Below the pieces are notes generated by a model that saw only the letters and a list, made by a program, of their open reading frames with translations, had not been told where the DNA came from and did no database searches. A program made the position numbers and the translations under genes. From Woeseiaceae bacterium (lineage in GTDB: Bacteria > Pseudomonadota > Gammaproteobacteria > Steroidobacterales > Woeseiaceae), in the NCBI GenBank assembly GCA_021773095.1, contig JAJFKR010000021.1:1-64000 (forward strand): a stretch of DNA of 64,000 bases, written 5' to 3'. This document shows, piece after piece, positions 36,717 to 43,999 of this stretch (positions are counted from its first letter, which is position 1; the number at the start of each line of letters is the position of its first letter).

Positions 36717-38273
36717 TCAGGTCGCGGAATGTCTTATGGTAAGTCCGAACGCAGTACTGCCGACACGAAAGCCCGACGCGGTCTGATGCAGAGTCAGTGA
36801 TATGGGCTCATCACAGCCCGCCGGATGGAATTTGAGCAAGATAGTGACGCCATGTTCTTCGCTGTCGGAACGATTGCTGACCCCGGCGTCGCACTGCACG
36901 ATGAAATCGTCGTCAACCAATGCGCCCAGGTCATCGAGACAATGCAGGTAAGTCAGCACCTGGCCACGCAGCCGTCTTGCCAGCGCATTGTCTTCAGGCT
37001 CAAACACGGCCCATCGAGTTGCCGTTGCTATTGTGCTGATGATTCGCAAACAAAAACGCCGCACCGGTAATTTTGAAAACCTGGCATAGGCTTCGCTACC
37101 ACGTCCCATCGTCACGGACCCCGAAAGCCGCGTCTTGCCTGCCGGTCCCGCCGCGAGGGTGTTCAGCCCTGCTCGCATCAACATCAACTGATCGTCATCG
37201 CTGAGCTCATATTCAGGCTTTAGCTGGCGATGTAAACCCAGGCCCTGCTGATCCAGTGTCTGCCAGGGACCGTATGTCCTGTCCAGTTTGCACAGCAATC
37301 CGGCCAACGCGGCGCCAGCCGGTCGCGAGACATCAGCATCACCACGACGCTCGATAACGCGAGGATAATAGCCCAGCAGATTCGGACTCGCATACCCGAG
37401 GTCCCGAACTCCGTCAACAGCCTCTTGCGCTGTCGACCAGTCCGGCAGCGGATCGACGATCAACATTGCACCACGTTCTCTGCAATACAGCTCCGCTGCG
37501 AGAACGGCGGCGGGCCCAACGTCCCTGCCCTTTCCGGGCGCGGGTAGATAAAGCAGATCGAATTGTTCAATTTGCTCCAAAGCAAACAAACCACTGCGTT
37601 CGCGTCGTGAGCCAACCAGGTCGTAATTCGAGAGTTCGGCACCATCAGTCCCTGCTTGAACATGATCAACATAACTGGGTTCGTAGGGCCTTCCGGATAC
37701 GGTTGTTCGCTCGGGACGATGTGTTGGATATGGATGTTCGACTCGCGCCATCTCCGATGCCAGCAGCTCATCAGCAACAAACGTGGCGGAGTCCTTCTCC
37801 CAGGACAGTTTGCGAAAAAACTCCTGATCCAGAACTGTGCCCGTTGTGGGATTCACTCGCTGCAACGTAAGGTTGAACAGCTCTTCGTTATCGCCATCAA
37901 TGCCATCATAATCAACTGCAGCACGAATGAATTCTGTCGATCCGGGCTCAACAGCGCGCAACACCAGCGCTGACCCACTCGCCGGCAAACACAGCATAGC
38001 GCCGCGCGCATTGTTTGCGACACGAACGATATAAAGTCCCTTGCCACCGTGATCGAAAAACTGTTTTACGGCCGGGCCAAGACTTGAGCGTCCCCACACA
38101 TCGCCGAAACGGCGTCGAAACTCACCAAAATTGTTGAGCAGGACCGGTGTATTCAGGGGACCACGAAGCGCACGGCCAATAAAGGCAGCCGTGGTTTCTG
38201 GGCACACATCGATGGGTTGATCCATCGCTGCGATTTCGGTGACCGTGATACCGTGGTCAACTGCATCTGACAA
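36717..38273 (-). CDS. Solitary phage tail-sheath family protein
   Basis: A 518-residue protein that resembles contractile tail sheath subunits (phage, T6SS/eCIS type). The N-terminus HGITVTEIAAMDQPI followed by TAAFIGRALRGPLNTPVLL, FRRRFGDVWG and FFDHGGKGLYIVRVAN is the sheath opening. The C-terminus has RRFCLRIISTIATATRWAVFEP and DDFIVQCDAGVSN, the sheath core domain, then a final beta strand pair. The start is TTG at 38273; the next ATG would remove conserved N-terminal residues. No tube, baseplate, spike or ATPase gene is near. It is followed by an ECF sigma gene after 63 bases. Confidence 0.82.
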   Translation of the reverse strand: MSDAVDHGITVTEIAAMDQPIDVCPETTAAFIGRALRGPLNTPVLLNNFGEFRRRFGDVWGRSSLGPAVKQFFDHGGKGLYIVRVANNARGAMLCLPASGSALVLRAVEPGSTEFIRAAVDYDGIDGDNEELFNLTLQRVNPTTGTVLDQEFFRKLSWEKDSATFVADELLASEMARVEHPYPTHRPERTTVSGRPYEPSYVDHVQAGTDGAELSNYDLVGSRRERSGLFALEQIEQFDLLYLPAPGKGRDVGPAAVLAAELYCRERGAMLIVDPLPDWSTAQEAVDGVRDLGYASPNLLGYYPRVIERRGDADVSRPAGAALAGLLCKLDRTYGPWQTLDQQGLGLHRQLKPEYELSDDDQLMLMRAGLNTLAAGPAGKTRLSGSVTMGRGSEAYARFSKLPVRRFCLRIISTIATATRWAVFEPEDNALARRLRGQVLTYLHCLDDLGALVDDDFIVQCDAGVSNRSDSEEHGVTILLKFHPAGCDEPISLTLHQTASGFRVGSTAFGLTIRHSAT

Positions 38274-38357
38274 ACCTGTCTCCGAACCTGGTCAGATTAG
38301 CGTTGACACATTCTAAACATTCGCGATCAAGTGTGCACTTGGTTAATCTCAACCGTC

Positions 38358-39410
38358 ATGACCGATTATCTGCTAAACGCGTATCCTGGGCTCGCGGGAA
38401 AACTGCGAAAGCGGTCGTTTGCCGCGCTACCGACGCCGATCTCGCACCACGAGGTTGAGCTGCCTGCCGGAACGGTTTCGATAGCGGTGAAACACGACGA
38501 TCAGACCAACGCCATCTATGGCGGCAACAAAATCCGCAAACTTGAGTACATTCTTCAACGCGCGGAGGATCGCGGCGCCGAGCGTGTCGCAACGTTCGGC
38601 GCTGTTGGCTCCAACCATGCGCTGGCCACCGCGATTTTCGCCAAAGAGTTCGGTCTGGGGTGCACTTGCTTTCTGGCGCATCAGAAACAAACACCCAATA
38701 TCTCCAGGATACTCGATACACATCTGCAGCTCGGCACCGAACTTGTGCGATACGGGGGTGGCACCAACCGAATTGAGCTCTATCGTCGCTATTTACAAAA
38801 CCGGAAGACATGGGTCATCCCATTGGGCGGTACCTGCTGGCTTGGGGTGGTTGGTTTCATCAACGCGGGACTGGAGCTGGCGTCGCAGATTGAAGCTGGC
38901 GACATCAAAGTACCCCAGCGAATTTACATCGCGAGCGGCACCATGGGCAGTGTCGCGGGTCTGGCGCTGGGGCTGGCACTGGCAAACCTGCCAACTGAAA
39001 TTCATTCAGTCCGCGTTGCCAGCAACCAGTTTGCTAAACAGGACGTTCTTGATCGACTGATGAAAAAAACAGCGACGATGCTAAATCGCCTGGACCCGAC
39101 GATTGCGATCGACTCTGCGACCCGCACAAGAATAATCTGGCGTGATGAATTCTACGCCGGTGGATACGCGATCGCGGGTGACGCGACTACACGTGCGGTC
39201 GATTTCGCGAGGGACTATCTGGGACTAACGCTGGACACAACGTACACGGGCAAGGCGATGGCGGCATTAATACATGATCTTGAGTCGGGTAACGACGGCG
39301 CGACTACGCTCTTCTGGAACACCTACAATTCACGTCCATTGCCAGTGATCGATCATGAGAATTTACCGCTGCGAAACCTACCGGAGCAGTTCGAGCAGTA
39401 TTACGAGTAA
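38358..39410 (+). CDS. PLP-dependent enzyme, ACC deaminase/D-cysteine desulfhydrase family
   Basis: A 350-residue fold-type II PLP enzyme. YGGNKIRKLEYIL holds the PLP lysine and the family NK-R signature. FGAVGSNHALATAIFAKEFG binds substrate, and VPQRIYIASGTMGSVAGLALGL holds the phosphate-binding Gly loop (quoted part IYIASGTMGSVAGL). Typical reactions are D-cysteine breakdown or ACC deamination; sequence alone does not separate them. The ATG at 38358 gives MTDYLLNAYPG; an open frame to 38331 is not needed. It is divergent from the sheath gene and ends inside the convergent monooxygenase gene. Confidence 0.85.
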   Translation: MTDYLLNAYPGLAGKLRKRSFAALPTPISHHEVELPAGTVSIAVKHDDQTNAIYGGNKIRKLEYILQRAEDRGAERVATFGAVGSNHALATAIFAKEFGLGCTCFLAHQKQTPNISRILDTHLQLGTELVRYGGGTNRIELYRRYLQNRKTWVIPLGGTCWLGVVGFINAGLELASQIEAGDIKVPQRIYIASGTMGSVAGLALGLALANLPTEIHSVRVASNQFAKQDVLDRLMKKTATMLNRLDPTIAIDSATRTRIIWRDEFYAGGYAIAGDATTRAVDFARDYLGLTLDTTYTGKAMAALIHDLESGNDGATTLFWNTYNSRPLPVIDHENLPLRNLPEQFEQYYE

Positions 39411-39712
39411 TCACGCTCAACCAATGCGATTCGGACCCTGAAGGATGAATACCAGTTGTCACGTCCTGATTTTTGCGCCTCAAGGTGTTCAACATTCGCC
39501 TTCCATTGCTTGATGGAGTCAAGATCTGCCCAGTACGAAACGGTAATACCAACACCTGCTCTCGCCGACTCGATCCCCAGGAATCCTTGCTGCCGGGACG
39601 CCAGCTCGACCATTTTATCTGACATTTCTCTGTAGCCATTGTCGCCGTCGGTACGAATCGATGTGAATATTACGGCGTAGTAGGGTGGTTTTGGGGTATT
39701 GGCGATTGGCAA
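39401..39712 (-). CDS. ABM-domain (antibiotic biosynthesis monooxygenase-like) protein
   Basis: A 103-residue ferredoxin-like-fold protein. The segments YYAVIFTSIRTDGDNGY, QQGFLGIESAR and ITVSYWADLDSIKQWKANVEH, in part, match the ABM family, which includes small cofactor-free monooxygenases and enzymes of heme or quinone chemistry. The start is TTG at 39712 with AGGAC upstream. It overlaps the 3' end of the convergent PLP enzyme gene by 10 bases. Confidence 0.8.
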   Translation of the reverse strand: MPIANTPKPPYYAVIFTSIRTDGDNGYREMSDKMVELASRQQGFLGIESARAGVGITVSYWADLDSIKQWKANVEHLEAQKSGRDNWYSSFRVRIALVERDYS

Positions 39713-39745
39713 TGTCTTGCGTCCTCATTGGTGTTCGATCATTCG

Positions 39746-40222
39746 TCAGAATTTGTCAAAAGTATACACGGTGGTCTGTCCTTCATACTCGTAAACACCG
39801 ACTACCTCGAGAATCAGGAGATCGCCCTGAAGCGTGCCCCTGTCATTCGATGTCATGTCGTCATAATTAAAGGTGATTTGGTTACCCGAAATCTCGTATT
39901 GCGCGGTGAACATCGTAAAGTCACCGAGAGTAGAGGTTTTGAGGCCATCCTTGTCAGTGCAATTGACCCGTTCCATGGCAAACGCGCCAGATCGCCCTTC
40001 CGAATTGAGTAACAGTGCCCCACCGAATGTCAGATATTCGCAGCGTTTGCCGTCCCCTTCCTTTGTCCATGAAACAGCCGGAATTTCCTGCCCATTGATC
40101 TGTATTAGCGCGTAGGTAGCAGTAACCGACACCGACTGCGCCTGGGAGCCACCCAGAAAAATCGCCAGCCCTGATATTGCGATGATCTTGACAGCAATGA
40201 TTCCGTGGACATTGTTAGCCAT
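39746..40222 (-). CDS. Hypothetical exported protein
   Basis: A 158-residue protein with a signal peptide (IIAISGLAIFLGGSQAQS) and a beta-rich mature part: SVTATYALIQINGQEIPAVS, FTMFTAQYEISGNQITFNYD and VYEYEGQTTVYTF. The pattern suggests a small lipocalin-like barrel, but I do not recognise a family. A strong GGGAGG ribosome site precedes the ATG. It reads away from the XRE regulator gene. Confidence 0.62.
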   Translation of the reverse strand: MANNVHGIIAVKIIAISGLAIFLGGSQAQSVSVTATYALIQINGQEIPAVSWTKEGDGKRCEYLTFGGALLLNSEGRSGAFAMERVNCTDKDGLKTSTLGDFTMFTAQYEISGNQITFNYDDMTSNDRGTLQGDLLILEVVGVYEYEGQTTVYTFDKF

Positions 40223-40364
40223 TTCACCATCCTCCCGTGGACTTTTCCCCTACAGTGGATAGTTACGCTTAGCGGGTCTTGTTACCTGATCGAACACTGA
40301 TCTAATACTGATGTTTGCCAGATGAACCAGCTTCGACGTACGGTGAAATCAGGATAGACTTCCG

Positions 40365-40397
40365 GGAACACGCCATGTCGCGACAGTGTCGTGTTCC
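40365..40397. promoter_or_regulatory. Inverted repeat upstream of XRE regulator
   Basis: GGAACACG at 40365-40372 and CGTGTTCC at 40390-40397 form an 8-bp inverted repeat with a 17-base centre, ending 50 bases before the regulator's ATG. It could be an operator for autoregulation or a leader hairpin; evidence is positional only. Confidence 0.4.
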
Positions 40398-40447
40398 TGC
40401 TCCTGAACCTCTGTCATAAAGAGGCACACAACAGCAAGGTGAAAACG

Positions 40448-40816
40448 ATGAAACTCCAAGAACGCCGACTGGAAAAAGGATGGTCGCAGGAAGAACTGGC
40501 CCGCCATTCCGGATTAAGCACCCGCACGATCCAGCGGATTGAGGGTGGACAAAAAGCCGGACTGGAATCGCTAAAATGCCTTGCTGCTGTGTTCGAAACT
40601 TCCATAAGCACATTAATGCAGGAGCAGACGATGAGAGACGAAAAGCACGCAGACCAGGCAGAGCAACCAATGATCAATAAGATTGAGCGAGACGCAATTG
40701 AATTTGCTCAGTCCCTGTTGGCCGGACCCAAAAAAGGAAAGGCTGATTCACTGAGCAAGATTGAGCGAGATGCGATTGACTACGCAAAGAACCTGTTGAG
40801 TAAATTCAAGACCTGA
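40448..40816 (+). CDS. XRE-family transcriptional regulator with duplicated C-terminal helix
   Basis: A 122-residue protein. An N-terminal HTH of the XRE/Cro type occupies about residues 1-60: LQERRLEKGWSQEELARHSG and STRTIQRIEGGQKAGLESL. The C-terminal part holds two near copies of a 15-residue unit, NKIERDAIEFAQSLL and SKIERDAIDYAKNLL, separated by a Lys/Gly-rich linker. The start at ATG 40448 has AAGGTG upstream; an in-frame upstream extension is not conserved. Proteins of this HTH type often end in two membrane helices; here amphipathic repeats replace them. The target is unknown; the nearby inverted repeat is a candidate. Confidence 0.8.
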   Translation: MKLQERRLEKGWSQEELARHSGLSTRTIQRIEGGQKAGLESLKCLAAVFETSISTLMQEQTMRDEKHADQAEQPMINKIERDAIEFAQSLLAGPKKGKADSLSKIERDAIDYAKNLLSKFKT

Positions 40817-40908
40817 ATCCGCCATCCCATAGCTGCCGGTCGGGCGATCTGAGGTAAGATGACGGCCTGTGGCCCGTTGCGGTAACTGAGAATTTTCGGC
40901 GGAAGGGA

Positions 40909-41415
40909 ATGAGCATGAAAGGAAAACTGTGCATCGCCGTCATCTTCTGTATTGCTTCCGATGGAGCGGTTGCCCGGTCATGCCCGGAGTTGGACCCATA
41001 CGAAGCTGTTGAATCCGCGTATAACAATAGCGATTTAGTCTTCGTCGGAAGAGTCGAAGAAAATGAATCCTTTGTGGGTCACGCCCCGGAAATATTTATC
41101 GAGACGAAGTGGAAGGGGCCTGAAGTTCTCAGCATTAAGATGCACCGATATTCATGGGGTTCCCGCGACGCCCGCGTCTTTTTCGCGGCGCAATCTGATG
41201 AGCCACTAGGCTGGAGCAATCGTTACCCGGACTGTTTTCCTCGACATTCGGCGATTACGGTCGAGCAGGTGTTGACTGAGATTCTTGGCGAACCAAGTCC
41301 GCCATCCGAAGATGCAATTACTCGAACCTACGTCACCTTTCTAGGAGTTTTGTTGGCCACCGCAGGCGGAGTTGGCGTTTTTGCATGGAACTCAAAGTTG
41401 AAATATCGTTCCTGA
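40909..41415 (+). CDS. Hypothetical exported protein with C-terminal anchor
   Basis: A 168-residue protein with a signal peptide (LCIAVIFCIASDGAVARSC), a mature domain with SDLVFVGRVEENE and IETKWKGPEVLSIKM, and a C-terminal span (VTFLGVLLATAGGVGVFAW) with a basic tail. The VFVGRV...F.....WKG pattern with paired Cys recalls NTR/TIMP-like bacterial secreted domains, but this is only a resemblance. Topology suggests a periplasmic domain held in the inner membrane. The start may be the ATG at 40909 or 40915. Confidence 0.62.
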   Translation: MSMKGKLCIAVIFCIASDGAVARSCPELDPYEAVESAYNNSDLVFVGRVEENESFVGHAPEIFIETKWKGPEVLSIKMHRYSWGSRDARVFFAAQSDEPLGWSNRYPDCFPRHSAITVEQVLTEILGEPSPPSEDAITRTYVTFLGVLLATAGGVGVFAWNSKLKYRS

Positions 41416-41520
41416 GCAACAGAATCGAGCGTCTCCTGTGGCCGACACGCGACAGTCACCAGAAACTTGAACGAACGACTGCTATCGGTGAGAGCAGCCA
41501 CCACGCGTTACCGCGGAAAC

Positions 41521-41571
41521 ATAATTTTCCAGGTGACCAATAATCCTCCACGTGGAGGATTTGCTCGAATC
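41521..41571. repeat. Palindrome-bearing intergenic repeat, copy 1
   Basis: A 51-base unit that begins ATAATTTTCCAGGTGACC and holds the perfect 20-bp palindrome AATCCTCCACGTGGAGGATT at 41542-41561. It matches copy 2 at 43907-43957, beyond the IS element, in most positions on both sides of the palindrome. Confidence 0.8.
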
Positions 41572-41591
41572 TACTTTAAGTTCCACGCGTA

Positions 41592-41615
41592 GTGATCCTC
41601 CCGCGGGAGGATCAC
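41592..41615. repeat. Perfect 24-bp palindrome of the same family
   Basis: GTGATCCTCCCG at 41592-41603 is followed directly by its reverse complement at 41604-41615, with no loop. The core CCTCCCGCGGGAGG is identical to that of the palindrome at 43929-43948. The rest of the 313-base gap 41416-41728 holds no gene I can support. Confidence 0.8.
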
Positions 41616-41728
41616 CGGCCGCTTCACTTTGTATTCCCGCCGGTCGCGTTGTTCGCGGTATAATTTCCTGTGACCCAATTCGGACATTGAGTGATTTCGG
41701 GTTTCTTAACTTGGAACTCTACCCTTAA

Positions 41729-42082
41729 ATGGAATTTTCAAAGACATGGGGCGAAGTTCTCGCCGACAGACTTGCGCGGCGACTAAAGCGGATTCGGGTG
41801 ACGGCAATACCGCTGACTCTGCTCGTATACGGTTACTGGCGCTATAAACTCGGATCAGGCATTGCAGATTCGATTTTTGTAGCGACTATACCTCTGATAC
41901 TGCTGGGCGTTTCCTATCTGCACGCTTGGGGGGTCCTGAACTACGGAGATCGCCTCGAAACGCTGAAAAAGATAGAGAAAAAGCAAGAAGCTTACTCGTA
42001 CGTATACGGTGGTGTTCGTAGCGAAATCAAATTGCTTTTAATCAGCCTAATTGTTGCGATCTTATTGGTGAAGTTTCGTTAG
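41729..42082 (+). CDS. Hypothetical membrane protein with three spans
   Basis: A 117-residue protein with a basic N-terminus (LADRLARRLKRIRV), two hydrophobic segments (IPLTLLVYGYWRY and DSIFVATIPLILLGVSYLHAW), a charged middle (LETLKKIEKKQEA) and a last span (IKLLLISLIVAILLVKF). I do not recognise it. It ends 17 bases before the left end of the IS element, so its downstream context has been replaced by the insertion. Confidence 0.55.
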   Translation: MEFSKTWGEVLADRLARRLKRIRVTAIPLTLLVYGYWRYKLGSGIADSIFVATIPLILLGVSYLHAWGVLNYGDRLETLKKIEKKQEAYSYVYGGVRSEIKLLLISLIVAILLVKFR

Positions 42083-42099
42083 GTTTTTTGTCCGCTATT

Positions 42100-43785
42100 G
42101 GCCGAGGCTGTGTGAAAACGTTGACTTCATTATAATGTAAATGTCTCAGCATCAGAGTGAGCTGCATGAAGCGTTTCATTGAAGGCGAGAACCGATCCCA
42201 GAGCACATTATTCCCTGAGAGCCTTGACGATTACATCGCAGAGGACAATGCGGTGCGAGTAGTCGATGCCTTCATCGACAAGCTCGATCTGGGGAAGCTT
42301 GGGTTTGATCGGGTAGAACCAAGCGCGACCGGTCGTCCAGGCTATCAGCCGGCGACGATGCTGAAGATTTATGTGTACGGTTATCTGAACCGCATACAGT
42401 CGAGCCGCCGCTTGGAGCGGGAGTCACATCGCAACGTCGAGCTGATCTGGCTGACCGGGCGATTGATGCCGGACTTCAAGACCATTGCCGACTTTCGTAA
42501 AGACAACCGCCAGGCGATCCGGCGCGTGTGCGTGGAGTTTGTCGGTGTGTGCCGGGAGCTTAAGCTGTTCTCAGCGACGCTGGTGGCGATTGATGGCAGC
42601 AAGTTCAAGGCGGTCAACAGTCGTGACAAGAACTTCACCAGGAAGAGCGTGAAGCGGAGACTGCAAAAGACACAAGCGAACATCGACCGTTACCTGGCAA
42701 AGCTGGATGCGGTGGACCGGGAAGAACCGGAGATCCGCGCAGTGACGGCCACGGAGCTTAAACAGAAGATCGCCTCGATGGAGGCGAAGATGGAAGAGCT
42801 GAAGCAGCACGAGGTCGAGGTTGAAGCGCACCCAGACAGTCAGGTATCACTGACCGATCCGGATGCCCGCTCGATGATGAAGGCCGGCGGTGGCAGTACG
42901 GTGAGTTATAACGTGCAGACGGCGGTGGACAGCAAACATCACCTGATCGCAGCACACGAAGTGACCAACGCACCGAGCGATCGCAGTCAGCTTGCTTCGA
43001 TGGCGGGTCAAGCCAAGACGGCACTCGATGCTAAGACACTCACCGTGATCGCCGATCCTGGCTACTACAAGGGCGAGGAGATTGTTGACTGCTATGCGGC
43101 CGGCATCAAGGCGCTGGTACCGAAGGTGGACACCTCAACCAGCAAAGCCAAGGGACGCTATTCAAAGGCCGACTTTCGCTACGACGCAGAACAGAACGAA
43201 TATGTTTGTCCGGCCGGGCAGCGGTTGACGTACCGCTTCGACAGTGTCGAAAAGGGTAAGACGCTGTGGGTCTATATGACCTATGAGTGTTCATCGTGTC
43301 CGCTGCAATCGAAGTGCACCACGGGCAGTGCCAAGCGAATCAAGCGTTGGGAACACGAACAGCGACTCGAAGTGGCAGAAGCTGAACTAAAGAAAAACCC
43401 GGATGCGATGCGACAGCGTAAACGGCTTGTCGAGCATCCTTACGGCACCATCAAATACTGGATGGGATCGACGCACTTTTTGATGAAACGACTACCCAAT
43501 GTTCAGGCTGAGATGAGTCTGCATGTGCTTGCCTACAACCTCAGGCGAGCGATCAACGTTCTCGGCGTACCGAAGATCATCGAACAACTGCAGGCGGCCT
43601 GAGAGGGCCTTTTCGAATGTCGTCGTACCAGAACACGCTGACGCGACGAACTTTTTAGCAAGAAACCAAGCCGAGAATCTTGATGCCGTTACGACGATCT
43701 CACTCAGAGACACACAAAACCGAGCGGTTTTCCAAGTTCACACCGACATGCCAACAAATACTGCTCTTTTCACACAGCCTCGGCC
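42100..43785 (+). mobile_element. Complete IS1182-like insertion sequence
   Basis: A 1686-bp element bounded by 19-bp perfect terminal inverted repeats: GGCCGAGGCTGTGTGAAAA at 42100-42118 and its complement at 43767-43785. One transposase gene fills most of it. Flanking bases (CTATT left, GACTT right) show no target duplication. The transposase is intact, so the element may still be active. Confidence 0.9.
42166..43602 (+). CDS. IS1182 family transposase
   Basis: A 478-residue DDE transposase from the ATG at 42166 (a GTG lies three codons upstream). The N-terminal part has GRPGYQPATMLKIYVYGYL and the SHRNVELIWLTGRLMPDFKT type signature of this family, here seen as ESHRNVELIWLTGRLMPDF. The catalytic acids are expected in VAIDGSKFKAVNSRDKNFT (D), VIADPGYYKGEEI (D) and EHPYGTIKYWMGSTHF (E). 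A Cys-rich patch (ECSSCPLQSKCTTGS) precedes the last motif. It is full length with no frameshift. Confidence 0.92.
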   Translation: MKRFIEGENRSQSTLFPESLDDYIAEDNAVRVVDAFIDKLDLGKLGFDRVEPSATGRPGYQPATMLKIYVYGYLNRIQSSRRLERESHRNVELIWLTGRLMPDFKTIADFRKDNRQAIRRVCVEFVGVCRELKLFSATLVAIDGSKFKAVNSRDKNFTRKSVKRRLQKTQANIDRYLAKLDAVDREEPEIRAVTATELKQKIASMEAKMEELKQHEVEVEAHPDSQVSLTDPDARSMMKAGGGSTVSYNVQTAVDSKHHLIAAHEVTNAPSDRSQLASMAGQAKTALDAKTLTVIADPGYYKGEEIVDCYAAGIKALVPKVDTSTSKAKGRYSKADFRYDAEQNEYVCPAGQRLTYRFDSVEKGKTLWVYMTYECSSCPLQSKCTTGSAKRIKRWEHEQRLEVAEAELKKNPDAMRQRKRLVEHPYGTIKYWMGSTHFLMKRLPNVQAEMSLHVLAYNLRRAINVLGVPKIIEQLQAA

Positions 43786-43906
43786 GACTTCAGCCCGTTA
43801 CAGAGTGGATTTCCAGGTAGTTTGAAGGACTGCTTTCGGGAGGCGCAGACGTTCAATCTCAGCCTTCGGATCAATGGCTGCTCAGTAGCCAAATCGAGAA
43901 CCCAGA

Positions 43907-43957
43907 ATAACTTTCCAGGATGATCAACAATCCTCCCGCGGGAGGATTTCTTGAATG
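43907..43957. repeat. Palindrome-bearing intergenic repeat, copy 2
   Basis: A unit starting ATAACTTTCCAGGATGATC with the perfect 20-bp palindrome AATCCTCCCGCGGGAGGATT at 43929-43948. It aligns with copy 1 at 41521-41571 over about 50 bases. It lies between the IS right end and the L,D-transpeptidase gene; no other feature was seen at 43786-43999. Confidence 0.8.
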
Positions 43958-43999
43958 AGAATCATTAGCGATAATGCTCGATGTCAACAGCCACCCGAA

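Noticed and set aside
30469..38273. Prophage region suggested by the tail-sheath homologue
   Set aside because: No integrase, capsid, portal, terminase, tube or lysis gene is present, and the flanking genes are ordinary bacterial ones.
40222..40238. ATCCTCCCGTGG as a fourth member of the palindrome family
   Set aside because: It is only half conserved and is explained as the ribosome site of the minus-strand gene ending at 39746.
42121..42136. TTGACT and TATAAT near the IS left end as a promoter
   Set aside because: The two hexamers are only 4 bases apart, far from the 16-18 needed; TATAAT alone may still act as a -10.
43523..43825. 100-codon open frame across the IS right end
   Set aside because: It overlaps the transposase 3' end in another frame and crosses the terminal repeat.
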